From positions 434,001 through 498,000 of the forward strand of contig NZ_FNTX01000002.1 in the NCBI RefSeq assembly GCF_900105765.1: a stretch of 64,000 bases of DNA, given 5' to 3'. The position numbers and the translations under genes were made by a program. Positions 51,573-60,509 of this stretch are shown piece by piece. The stretch comes from Ruania alba. GTDB taxonomy: Bacteria; Actinomycetota; Actinomycetes; Actinomycetales; Beutenbergiaceae. Below the pieces are notes generated by a model. The model was not told the origin of the DNA. It did not search any database and saw only the letters and a program-made list of their open reading frames with translations. Within the stretch, counting starts at the first letter, position 1, and each line of letters opens with the position of its first letter.

Positions 51573-54296
51573 TTAATCCGAAAGCCACACATCAAACGCC
51601 GTCATCGACGACCCGTCACAGCTCGCGCGCAGCCGCGGTGCGCGGCCCGCTTCTCGTTCAGGCTGGAGAGGACAGCTACCGCGGAGACGCTGATCGCTGA
51701 TGATGAAATGGTGGTTCCGCCTGATATGTCGTCCGTGGCCAATCAACTCGACAGTCTCGGTACCCGGCACGCACAGCTCTGCGCTGACACCCGGGGGTAG
51801 GTCGACTTCGACCTCGACACCGTCCTCAAGCACGCGCCATCGCACGCGGATCATTCCGTACGGACTGCGGTGCGCCGCTGCCGCGGTAGGTAGTTGACCG
51901 GTGATCAGCGGAGCGATTCGGACTCGTCGGTAACCCGGCTCCAGAGGAGCAAGCCCTGCCACCCGTCGGTGCAACCAGTCGGCGACAGCCCCGTAGGCGT
52001 AGTGGTTGAAGGACGTCATCGATCCGGGATTGACCGATCCGTCAGGAAGCATCGAGTCCCACCGTTCCCAGATGGTGGTCGCTCCCATCGTGACGGGATA
52101 GAGCCAGCTGGGGCATTCGGTCTGCAACAGCATCCGATGGGCCAGCTCGGGCTCGCCCGCCTCGCACAAGGCGTCCAGAATCATGGGAGTACCGAGGAAT
52201 CCCGTACTGACCCGGTAGTCGGCAGCACGCACCAGTTCTGCGAGTCGACGGCCAGCGCCACGACGTTGACGATCGTCACTGAGCAAGTGCCACGAGATCG
52301 CGAGCGCGTAGACGGTCTGGCAGTCGCTACGCACGTGGCCGTCAGCAGTGACGTATGCGGCAGTGAACGCGCGTCGGATCGAGTGGGCGTGCTGACGGTG
52401 GAGCCGGGCCTCATCAGAGAACCCGAGCGCCGCCGCGGCCTTGGCGAGTATCGCGACGCTGCGTGCGTAGTGAGCGGTCGCAACGACCTCCGGGTCCGCC
52501 TGCACCTGGGCTGCGTCTTCCGGCGGGGCCGTAGGATCAAGCCAGTCACCGAATTGGTCGCCTCCGATCCACAGATGGTCAGGCCCGGCCACAGAGGCGA
52601 CCTTCTCCACCCAACGCCGCATGGACGGATACTGCCTTCGAAGCAATTCGAGGTCTGCGAACTGCTGGAATAGCACCCACGGGACCACCGTGGCTGCGTC
52701 TCCCCAACCTGCCGCAGCATGATCGGGGGTGGGTAGGACGTCCGGCACGATGTACGGCACGCCACCGTCTGGCCTCTGCTCGATCGTCAGATCCCTCAGC
52801 CAACTCGCGAGGAAGCCGCACGTGTCGAACAGAAACCCTGCCGTTGGAGAGAACACCTGGATATCGCCGGTCCAGCCGAGTCGCTCATCGCGCTGCGGGC
52901 AGTCCATTGGAACGCTCAAGAAGTTCCCTCGAGCGCTCCACACCACATTGTCGTGGAAGCGCTGCACCAACGGCTCCGAACTGGAGAACCAACCGGTTCG
53001 CTCCAGGTCGCTGCCCAGGATCAGCGCTTCCGCAGAGACGATGTCGCCCTCCGCAACCCCACTCACTTCCGCGTATCGGAAGCCGCTGAAGGTGAATAGC
53101 GGGACCAAGGTCTCGTCGCGACCGCCCGCAAGAATGTAACGACACGTTGCCTTGGCGCTGCGTAGAGGCCGGGTCGCCAACTCACCGTGCTCCAGTACCT
53201 CGGCGTGCCTAATGGTGACCTCGGTCCCGCGGGCCTGATCGTGGACGGTCAGGCGCACCCATCCCACCACGTTCTGACCGAAGTCGAACAGGAGTCCGCC
53301 GGCAGGCGACCTGGACACAGACTGCGCCGGCAACACCTCGGTCACGCGTACCGGTGGAGCCGTGGACACCTCAAGCACGAGCCTGTCTGCACCCGCCACG
53401 ACGACGGGTTCGGCGGCGGACTCACTTCCCAGCGACGTGAGCGGCAGGCGGGCGTCGGTGTACTGGCCGTCGTACAGGTCGTCGGCGAGAATGCCGCTGG
53501 CGCAGGCTCGCCACGACTCGTCGGTTCCAAAGAGCTGGCGACGCCCGTCGTCGTACTCGACCTCAAGTTGCGCGAGGAGTCCCAGTCGATCGCCGTAGGA
53601 AGACCTGTTGCCTGGGAAAACCAACTGCCCCCGGTACCAGCCGTTCCCGACGAGAGCCTCAAGACGGTTGCTTCCGGGCCGGAGCAACGCTGTGACGTCA
53701 TAGGTCTGGACGTGGAGCCGCTCGTGATAACTGGTCCATCCCGGGGCGAGGACGTCCTCGGAAACCGGGGCACCGTTGATGCTGCATCGGTGCACCCCCC
53801 GAGCCGTGACATACAGCCGCGCCCCAACGATTCCCACACCAAGTTCGACGTCGGTGAAAAGCAATGGCGCGCAACCGGTCATTCCACCCACGCGAGTAGG
53901 GCTGATGAAAGCAGCTCGCCAGTCCTCCTGCTCAAGTAGTCCGACTTCAATGAGTAGCGGCTGGGAGAACTTCGTCCAGCGCCCGCCCGACGAACATCGC
54001 ACCCGGACCACGATGCGATCACGCGAGCGCAGGTCGTCGAACGGCCACGAAACGAAGACCTGCTGCGACGTGTCGACGACGGTGCGCTCCACCTTGCCGT
54101 CGCCGTCGCGACGCTCGATCTCGATGGCTTCCTGCCGCCACTCAACGTCGTCGGTGTGCACTTGCCAGGTCAACCGGGGCCTGGACACGCCCACCACGGG
54201 ACCTGCGCCGTACTCGGCCCGCAACCCCGCGATCAAGCCGGGATGGGACGACACTTCCGAACCGCTCGGCGTGCGCCCGGTCTGCTTCGGACTCAT
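51573..54296 (-). CDS. GH78 alpha-L-rhamnosidase-like glycoside hydrolase
   Basis: A 907-residue protein without signal peptide. N-terminal beta-domains (GVSRPRLTWQVHTDDVEWRQ, ISPTRVGGMTGCAPLLFTDV, YVTARGVHRCSINGAPVSED) precede the catalytic barrel with VPMDCPQRDERLGWTGDIQV (general-acid region), AAAGWGDAATVVPWVLFQQF and WERWDSMLPDGSVNPGSMTS. This is a full multi-domain GH78. Unusually, ~50 residues follow the normal end near VELIGHGRHIRR and look non-homologous, so the original stop may have been lost. ATG 54296 overlaps the upstream permease stop by four bases. Confidence 0.88.
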   Translation of the reverse strand: MSPKQTGRTPSGSEVSSHPGLIAGLRAEYGAGPVVGVSRPRLTWQVHTDDVEWRQEAIEIERRDGDGKVERTVVDTSQQVFVSWPFDDLRSRDRIVVRVRCSSGGRWTKFSQPLLIEVGLLEQEDWRAAFISPTRVGGMTGCAPLLFTDVELGVGIVGARLYVTARGVHRCSINGAPVSEDVLAPGWTSYHERLHVQTYDVTALLRPGSNRLEALVGNGWYRGQLVFPGNRSSYGDRLGLLAQLEVEYDDGRRQLFGTDESWRACASGILADDLYDGQYTDARLPLTSLGSESAAEPVVVAGADRLVLEVSTAPPVRVTEVLPAQSVSRSPAGGLLFDFGQNVVGWVRLTVHDQARGTEVTIRHAEVLEHGELATRPLRSAKATCRYILAGGRDETLVPLFTFSGFRYAEVSGVAEGDIVSAEALILGSDLERTGWFSSSEPLVQRFHDNVVWSARGNFLSVPMDCPQRDERLGWTGDIQVFSPTAGFLFDTCGFLASWLRDLTIEQRPDGGVPYIVPDVLPTPDHAAAGWGDAATVVPWVLFQQFADLELLRRQYPSMRRWVEKVASVAGPDHLWIGGDQFGDWLDPTAPPEDAAQVQADPEVVATAHYARSVAILAKAAAALGFSDEARLHRQHAHSIRRAFTAAYVTADGHVRSDCQTVYALAISWHLLSDDRQRRGAGRRLAELVRAADYRVSTGFLGTPMILDALCEAGEPELAHRMLLQTECPSWLYPVTMGATTIWERWDSMLPDGSVNPGSMTSFNHYAYGAVADWLHRRVAGLAPLEPGYRRVRIAPLITGQLPTAAAAHRSPYGMIRVRWRVLEDGVEVEVDLPPGVSAELCVPGTETVELIGHGRHIRRNHHFIISDQRLRGSCPLQPEREAGRAPRLRASCDGSSMTAFDVWLSD

Positions 54297-55117
54297 TCGA
54301 CTCCCGTACCTACGACGCCCCTGATGTACCACTTCTGGAACACCAGGAACACGACCAGCACAGGCAGCATCGCGATGACTGCCCCCGCGAGCCCTACCCC
54401 AGGCGAATACACCTCACTGGCCTGCGCGACTGGCGCAAGCGCCACGTTCATCACCCTGAGATCCTCGCCGGGTGCAATGATCTGTGGCCAGATATACATA
54501 TTCCAGGCCGTCAGGAAAGTGACCGAGCAGTACGTGGCTAGCGCAGGCCTCGCCAGCGGGATGGCGATAACCCCCAGGATCCGGCCCCACCCGGCGCCGT
54601 CAATGCGAGCCGCATCGATCAGGCCGTTGGGGAGCGATGCGAAGAACTGACGAAACAGCAGGATTGCAAAGGCACATTGACCCGCCATCGGGACGATCAG
54701 ACCCGCGTAGGTGTTCAACCATCCGAGTTGATACGTGACGACGAAGAGCGGTATCAGGGTGAGATTTCCTGGAACCAGCATGGGCACGACCAGGAGGGTC
54801 AGAACCACCACGGTCCAGCGGAACGGGATCTTTGCCAACGCGAATGCGGCAGGCAAGGAGAGCACCAACTGCAGACCGACGACGCCGAGGCTGAATACGA
54901 AGGTGTTGAAGACCACGCGACCACCGACGAGGCCCCATGCCTGCGGAAAGTTCTCCCAGTTCGGGCTCTCCGGAAGCAAGCTCGGCGGTATTGACGTGAG
55001 TTCTGAACCGCTCATCAACGATCCGGAAACCATAAACAACAGCGGAGCAGAAAGAACGAGTCCGCACCCGATAATCAGGGCGTATCGAAAAACAAGATAA
55101 GCGGGACCCATCCTCAT
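54293..55117 (-). CDS. Sugar ABC transporter permease (MalG type)
   Basis: A 274-residue CUT1 inner-membrane permease: first helix YALIIGCGLVLSAPLLFMVS, EAA loop LIDAARIDGAGWGRILGVIA, and C-terminal GVGLAGAVIAMLPVLVVFLV with the FQKWYIRGV ending. It overlaps both neighbours by four bases (rhamnosidase downstream, MalF-type permease upstream), so the operon is tightly coupled. No ATPase gene follows. Confidence 0.93.
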   Translation of the reverse strand: MRMGPAYLVFRYALIIGCGLVLSAPLLFMVSGSLMSGSELTSIPPSLLPESPNWENFPQAWGLVGGRVVFNTFVFSLGVVGLQLVLSLPAAFALAKIPFRWTVVVLTLLVVPMLVPGNLTLIPLFVVTYQLGWLNTYAGLIVPMAGQCAFAILLFRQFFASLPNGLIDAARIDGAGWGRILGVIAIPLARPALATYCSVTFLTAWNMYIWPQIIAPGEDLRVMNVALAPVAQASEVYSPGVGLAGAVIAMLPVLVVFLVFQKWYIRGVVGTGVE

Positions 55118-56133
55118 CGGGACTCCTTCCTCTTCTGCATCAGATAGCGGACCACCAGGACGATACTTCCCAACAGGAACAACTGAAACATGGAAAGCGC
55201 GCTGGCATAGCCGATATCACCGTCGGTGAAAGCAGCTTGGTAGGCATAGAGTGCGAGCGACTGCGTGGTGCGCAGCGGGCCTCCATCGGTCATCAAAAGC
55301 GCTAGTTCGAACGTGCCACTAACAAAGCCGATTCCTTGAAGGATCAGAACCAAAGCCGTTGTGCCCGCAACGTTGGGCCACGTCATCGACCAGATCATCC
55401 TCCACTTCCCCACGCCGTCGAGAGCCGCGGCGGAGTAGATGTCGGCCGGTACCCGCTGGAGGCCAGCCAGATAGAGAATGATGACCAGCGGCAGCGCGTT
55501 CCATATGAGAATCACGACCAGCGCAGGCCGCGCCCAGGTCGGGTCCGACAGCCAGTTCGGGCCTTGAATTCCGAATGCGCCCAGCGCGGCGTTGATCAGA
55601 CCGGAGCGCCCGTTGTACAGACTCACCCAGATCACCGCCGCTACTGCGGTGGAAGCGATCATCGGCGCGAAGTAGAAGACGCGGAAGGCAGCCACACCCG
55701 GCAGTTGACTGTTCGCAACCACGGCGAGCACGAAGCCCAGAAGCGTCGTCGGAGCCACCCCAAGCACCACGAAGATCCCGGTGACGGCTAGGGACTGCCA
55801 CATCTCATCGTCGCCGAACAGCCGGAAGATGTTCTCTGCACCCACGAATTCCGGAGTGCCGAACAAGTTCCAGTCGAAGAAGGCAAGTAGCAGACCCGCA
55901 CCCGCAGGGACGAGTACGAACAGGCTGAACGCTGCCATCGCTGGGGCGATCAGCACGGTAGCCATCAGGGCGTCGTTCCGCTTGCCCCGCGCGCGGCTCG
56001 CGCGGGGCAAGCTGGGCGATGACCCGCCGCCTTTCGATCGGCTAGGTGCGAGTCGGGACGGCCCACCCCTCGCCTTCTGGTCCTGGCTCGTCGGCGCAGT
56101 TGCCGCGGCCAGGTCGTGGCTGGGACTCGCCAT
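55114..56133 (-). CDS. Sugar ABC transporter permease (MalF type)
   Basis: A 339-residue CUT1 inner-membrane permease with a ~50-residue Ala/Ser/Pro/Arg-rich cytosolic N-terminus, then helices beginning ATVLIAPAMAAFSLFVLVPA and an EAA loop DIYSAAALDGVGKWRMIW. Start ATG 56133 lies 2 bp after the binding-protein stop. Partner of the MalG-type gene overlapping its 3' end. Confidence 0.92.
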   Translation of the reverse strand: MASPSHDLAAATAPTSQDQKARGGPSRLAPSRSKGGGSSPSLPRASRARGKRNDALMATVLIAPAMAAFSLFVLVPAGAGLLLAFFDWNLFGTPEFVGAENIFRLFGDDEMWQSLAVTGIFVVLGVAPTTLLGFVLAVVANSQLPGVAAFRVFYFAPMIASTAVAAVIWVSLYNGRSGLINAALGAFGIQGPNWLSDPTWARPALVVILIWNALPLVIILYLAGLQRVPADIYSAAALDGVGKWRMIWSMTWPNVAGTTALVLILQGIGFVSGTFELALLMTDGGPLRTTQSLALYAYQAAFTDGDIGYASALSMFQLFLLGSIVLVVRYLMQKRKESR

Positions 56134-56135
56134 GG

Positions 56136-57491
56136 TCAGTCCGCCTCGGCGGCGAGAGCTTCGTTGACAGTCTGCTCCGCCTCGCCGAAGGCGTCCTCGA
56201 TCGAACGACCTTCCAACAGCACCTGCTGTGCCGCGTACTTGGTCGCCTCAGCCAAGGTGGCGGCGCCACTGCCCGGCATCGGTTGGAGGAGGACGGCGTC
56301 GCGAGCAGTCTGAGCGAAGATCTCGATGTTCGCCGGGGGCGGCTCGACCTCGCGCCAGCTGCCGGAGTCGATTCCCTCCTCAGTCGCCGGAATCGCTCCA
56401 CCGACCTGCTGTGCCACTTCCATGCCAGCCTCAGGGTCATAGAACCACTCGAGGAAGGCCCAGGCTGCTTCCAGGTTCTCGCTGTCGGCGGCCATCGACA
56501 TTCCGTAGGAGCCACCGTTGGTCGTTGAATTGCCATTGATGGTGGGGACCACCTGCACGTCCCACTCGACACCTTCCAACGACTCTTGGGTCGCCGGGAT
56601 AGTCGCCCGTGAGCCAATGGCCATGGCGATATTGCCGGTCTGGAAGTCGTACACCGGATCCTTCGGCGTAGCCGCGTAATCGCCGGAGGTCGTGCCGTAC
56701 GCGGAGAGCAACAACTCCCAGGCCTCAAGCGCTTCCGGCTGCCCGATTCCCGTCGTGTTGGTCTCAGGATCGTAGAGATAGCCACCGAAGGCCTCGACGA
56801 CAGGCCCATATGTTCCGGTCGGCGAGCCATCGCTCATCGGTGCGGCCAACCCGAGCACCGATCCGCCTGTGGCGTCCTGGATCTCCTCAGCGATCCGGTA
56901 CATGTCGTCCCACGTCCAGTCCGGCTGTGGCAGCTCCTCGACGCCAGCTTGCTCGAACAGGTCGGCGTTGTAGAAAAGCGCCACCGAGTCCGCGCTCACG
57001 GGCAAGCCATGAATCTCTTGGGGTGAGTCGGTGGGTCGGTACTGGTCGACGAACTGGCTCAAGAAGTCGTCGGCGTCAGTCTCGCCCAACTTGCCATCCG
57101 ACAGTCCCTCACTCAGGTCGAGCGTGATTCCCTCGTTCGAAAGCTCGTTGATCCAAGCAGTGCCTGTGAAGAAGACGTCCGGGATCTCTCCACTGAGTCG
57201 GCCAGTGGACAACATCTGGATGTACTCCGCTCCTTCGGCGGAGACGCCGCGCACCTCGACGGTACGATCCGGGAACGTATCCATATAGGCGTCGGCATAC
57301 TCCTCGTACTGGGGTAGTAGTGGGTTGATCGTGGTGAGCACGATCGAACTTCCCTCGACTCCACCGCTGGCTTCCTCCGCAGATCCACCGCTGCAGGAAG
57401 CGATAGACAGCGCAACTGCTGTGGCAACGGCCCCACCTGCGATTCGGCGTCGGCGGATTTCGGGACGATTGCAGAATAGTTCCGACATCAT
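56136..57491 (-). CDS. Extracellular sugar-binding lipoprotein of ABC importer
   Basis: A 451-residue SBP_bac_1 protein. After an Arg-rich segment (RPEIRRRR) comes a signal helix (IAGGAVATAVALSIASC) with the lipobox IASC. The mature part has RLSGEIPDVFFTGTAWINEL and AVNEAL-type C-terminal helices. GAGAGGA precedes two adjacent ATGs at 57491 and 57488. An operator-like TTAAAGGTTTCAAT lies 44 bp upstream, so the importer operon (binding protein, two permeases, GH78) is likely controlled by the cluster LacI. Confidence 0.92.
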   Translation of the reverse strand: MMSELFCNRPEIRRRRIAGGAVATAVALSIASCSGGSAEEASGGVEGSSIVLTTINPLLPQYEEYADAYMDTFPDRTVEVRGVSAEGAEYIQMLSTGRLSGEIPDVFFTGTAWINELSNEGITLDLSEGLSDGKLGETDADDFLSQFVDQYRPTDSPQEIHGLPVSADSVALFYNADLFEQAGVEELPQPDWTWDDMYRIAEEIQDATGGSVLGLAAPMSDGSPTGTYGPVVEAFGGYLYDPETNTTGIGQPEALEAWELLLSAYGTTSGDYAATPKDPVYDFQTGNIAMAIGSRATIPATQESLEGVEWDVQVVPTINGNSTTNGGSYGMSMAADSENLEAAWAFLEWFYDPEAGMEVAQQVGGAIPATEEGIDSGSWREVEPPPANIEIFAQTARDAVLLQPMPGSGAATLAEATKYAAQQVLLEGRSIEDAFGEAEQTVNEALAAEAD

Positions 57492-57534
57492 TGTCCTCTC
57501 GTAGTCTCTATGGACGAGCCTTGCGGCACGCATT

Positions 57535-57548
57535 TTAAAGGTTTCAAT
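57535..57548. promoter_or_regulatory. Cluster operator TTAAAGGTTTCAAT (importer operon)
   Basis: Matches the 48612 and 58962 sites in length, centre and flanks. It is 44 bp before the binding-protein start, where it would overlap or closely follow the promoter. Confidence 0.65.
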
Positions 57549-57587
57549 CTCGCGGTCTACTCCGAAGGAAATGAGTTCCGGAGACCC

Positions 57588-58913
57588 CTATTCCCAGGCA
57601 GTAGGCGGCCAGTTCACATCCCGGCCGTGGGTCAGAGATGTCGCATACCCGGGGCCTTCACTGTCGAAGGAAATGCGGTTCGACGTCCCGAGGCAGGCGT
57701 CGATCAGGCCGTTATCTGGGTAGTGTCGTGACGCGAGTTCGTAGACTTGACGATGGCCGTACAGCGTGTCGCGCCGGTAGTATCCGGTGCCGATGGTCAC
57801 GTCTCCCGAGATCACGTACTTGCTGTAGACATTGAGCGGCATGTCGAGCTTTTCCCCATGTTCGCCTACATAAGCATACCAATCAACGGGGTAATTGTTG
57901 TTGTAGGCAGCCTCGGCGGAATGGAGCATCTGCTTCAGGTTGAGGAAGCAGTAATTGATCCCGTTCCCTTGGTTGCGATCCGCGGTGCGATAGCGGTCGT
58001 ACATCTCACCGGGCTCCGGCAGGGGTTCGTCCGCTGTGCGCGTCTGGTCGTGGAACATTACGTCACCCTCGTTGCCGGTTCCGATGTCAGCCGGAGTGAA
58101 GATCGCGCCATTGATGAGCGATCGCAGGTTCCTCTCGTTCTGCGACCCTTCGAGCGCGTACTTGACCAATCCGTTGTCTTTCGTGGCGTATCCGATGAGG
58201 GTCAATCCAGCCGTGTATGCAGATAGATGATTGTTGAAGTATTGGTAGTTCGCGTACGGAGGTCGCGCCGCCCCGAAGGGCTCTTCTGCCCAGATCCGCT
58301 GGCTCTCCTTAATCGGGGCGACCAGGCTGGCAAACCATCCAGCAATCGCACTGCGGTCCTCCGTGGTCAAGGTCGACCACACCAAGCAGTAAGCATCGAC
58401 GAAGCCCGTCAGTACGCGTGCGATCACCATGCCGGCCCCCGGCACACCATCGCTGGCCGGGAAGCTGTCCGGCCATTCGTTCTCTCGCTGCGCCGCTGCC
58501 CACGCGAGCAAGTGCTCCCGTGCAGCGGTGGCGTAGCGATCGTCGTCGGTGATCCGGTACGCGAGGGCCAGGTCGTGACAGAAGGTGGCTTCGACCTTGC
58601 CGATCGCGTAATGCTGGTCATAGCTCGGGCCTTGGTAGGGCGCGGGCGCCCGAGTGAGGGCTTCGTCTGCGCGCTCCGCGATCCTGGACCACACCTCTGC
58701 CCAAGGCTCTTCACCACTCGCCACTCGCCCCCGGGCCCGATCGATCATTTCGTCCGTAGTAAGGGTGACAGGCCTCCTGCCGTGACTCGGCGGGGTCGCG
58801 ACTGCCGGGGTTGACGAGACGCCGGCGGTGAGGGCCGCACCACCGACGAGGGCCGCCCCCAGGACCATACGGCGTGCGGGTCGGAACTGCTGGTCATCGT
58901 TGACTTCGTTCAT
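57588..58913 (-). CDS. Secreted alginate_lyase-family (PL5/PL38-like) protein
   Basis: A 441-residue protein with a Tat-like signal (RPARRMVLGAALVGGAALTA). The (alpha/alpha) barrel of the alginate_lyase family (PF05426) is shown by TFCHDLALAYRITDDDRYAT, AAREHLLAWAAA, YANYQYFNNHLSAYTAGLTL (Asn-Asn-His active-site segment), MFHDQTRTADEPLPEPG and NGINYCFLNLKQMLHSAEAA. Such enzymes cleave uronate-containing polysaccharides by beta-elimination; glucuronan or another uronan is more likely than alginate in this setting. It is a single gene with its own operator at 58962. Confidence 0.8.
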   Translation of the reverse strand: MNEVNDDQQFRPARRMVLGAALVGGAALTAGVSSTPAVATPPSHGRRPVTLTTDEMIDRARGRVASGEEPWAEVWSRIAERADEALTRAPAPYQGPSYDQHYAIGKVEATFCHDLALAYRITDDDRYATAAREHLLAWAAAQRENEWPDSFPASDGVPGAGMVIARVLTGFVDAYCLVWSTLTTEDRSAIAGWFASLVAPIKESQRIWAEEPFGAARPPYANYQYFNNHLSAYTAGLTLIGYATKDNGLVKYALEGSQNERNLRSLINGAIFTPADIGTGNEGDVMFHDQTRTADEPLPEPGEMYDRYRTADRNQGNGINYCFLNLKQMLHSAEAAYNNNYPVDWYAYVGEHGEKLDMPLNVYSKYVISGDVTIGTGYYRRDTLYGHRQVYELASRHYPDNGLIDACLGTSNRISFDSEGPGYATSLTHGRDVNWPPTAWE

Positions 58914-58961
58914 ATCGTTTCCCTCCGTTGGGCTGACGGCCGAGTGCCGTCGGAGTGAAAT

Positions 58962-58975
58962 TTAGACGTTTTAGT
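58962..58975. promoter_or_regulatory. Cluster operator TTAGACGTTTTAGT (lyase gene)
   Basis: Third copy of the cluster motif, 49 bp upstream of the lyase start. Its central AGACGTTT is close to the AAACGTTT half-symmetric core of many LacI operators. The interval 58976-59265 contains no supported gene. Confidence 0.7.
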
Positions 58976-59265
58976 CGTGTCGGGTCAAGAGCCCTATGCG
59001 GGCTGGCACTGATCCTCGTCCGACCGCGACATGATGCGTTGACGCAGAAGAGTCTCCGCGGGGCAGTGGCACTATGGTCGCCAAAGCAGTGCGTTCGCGC
59101 TGCTGATGCGTTGCCTCGGCTGTCCGCGAGACGCCGGGTTCCTGACCGAGTTTGCTAGCGTGCGGTCGCGGTGAAGTGGGGCCGTCCCGGCCATTCAACG
59201 CTTCATGGCAGTAACGCACCCGCCTTCCCACAAGTGCGCGTTTGGCGATCCGGGACACGCACTGG

Positions 59266-60288
59266 TCAGCGCTTCGTGCTCGCTCGCACAATGAGTTCAG
59301 GCGGGAGCAGCACCTGCTCACGGTGATTGCGAGGATCTGCAGAGCCCTCGATGAGCAGTCGCAGGCCCTCGCTTGCAAGTTTGTCGCGCGGCTGTCGTAT
59401 CGAAGTCAAGGGCACGATGGCCGAAGCGGAGAACTCGATGTCGTCATAGCCCATCACGGCGATGTCCTGCGGCACCCGCAGCGTCTCGTGCTGCGCCAAG
59501 GCCTGCAGAAGCCCGAGGGCGAGGAGGTCATTGGCCCCGAATAGGGCATCGGGACGCTCTTGCTTCGGCAGGGCGGCCAGGTACGAGCCGGCCGCTTGCC
59601 CCTCAGTGACCGTCTGCTCGGCCGTATCGACATGCTGCAGCAGCACGCCGGGGTGGCGCCGCAGCTCCTCAGTAGCACCAGCCCACCGATCGTGGACCAA
59701 GTGCATGGGACCGCCAACGAACGCAATCCGGCGGCTGCCACACTCGATGAGGTGGCGTACAGCCATAGCTCCTGCCGCGTGCCCATCGAGGGATACTGTC
59801 GCAAAACGCCCAGGATGGGGATGCGTGTCGAACAGCACGAGCGCGGAACCACGCTCCTGCAGTCGTTCCATCCGCGGTGTGGGTCCATCGATCGGTGCAA
59901 CCAGTACGCCACGCACCCGCTGCTGCTCGAATACATCGACGAAGCGGTTCTCACGCTCAAGGTCCTGGTTGCTGCTACCAGTGAGCACGGTCATTCCTCG
60001 TCGTTCCGCCGCTTCCTCGCAGGCATGAGCCAGTTCGGCGAAGAACGGATTCGCTGCGTTGAGCACCACCAACCCGATCGTAGTTCCCGCACCAGTCCTC
60101 AGTTGGTGAGCCAGGCTATTGCGAACGAAGCCGATCTCATCCATGACCGCCAGCACCCTAGCCACCGTGGCAGGAGCAACTAGGTGCGGTCGGTTCATGA
60201 CATTCGAAACTGTCCCATCCGACACGCCCGCCCGATGGGCTACTTCACGAATACCGACCCGGCCACGCGGCCGCTCTGTCATGGTCAT
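59266..60288 (-). CDS. LacI-family repressor of the 46-60 kb glycan cluster
   Basis: A 340-residue regulator: helix-turn-helix GIREVAHRAGVSDGTVSNVM, hinge GFVRNSLAHQLRTGAGTTIG, and sugar-binding domain with VSLDGHAAGAMAVRHLIECG and PDALFGANDLLALGLLQAL. It lies next to the lyase gene in the same orientation, with operator-like sites in front of the lyase, importer and GH172 genes but not clearly before itself. The start is ATG 60288; a second ATG lies two codons later. Confidence 0.92.
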   Translation of the reverse strand: MTMTERPRGRVGIREVAHRAGVSDGTVSNVMNRPHLVAPATVARVLAVMDEIGFVRNSLAHQLRTGAGTTIGLVVLNAANPFFAELAHACEEAAERRGMTVLTGSSNQDLERENRFVDVFEQQRVRGVLVAPIDGPTPRMERLQERGSALVLFDTHPHPGRFATVSLDGHAAGAMAVRHLIECGSRRIAFVGGPMHLVHDRWAGATEELRRHPGVLLQHVDTAEQTVTEGQAAGSYLAALPKQERPDALFGANDLLALGLLQALAQHETLRVPQDIAVMGYDDIEFSASAIVPLTSIRQPRDKLASEGLRLLIEGSADPRNHREQVLLPPELIVRASTKR

Positions 60289-60509
60289 TGTCCTCGGAAA
60301 TTATCACGCCTAAGGCACAGGCACCCAGTGACTGCGTTCGTCGCGCCCACCGGCTGGATCTCACCAGGGTGGACGATAAAGCGACCTGATGGCCGTCGCA
60401 TCTTCGGCTAGCAGCGGCGACTGGGCGCGCCCAGTCCCAGCCCCAGAAGCGTACGACACGATCAGGACGTCGCAGGCACATTTGAACGCGAAAGCAGCCG
60501 GCAGTCACC

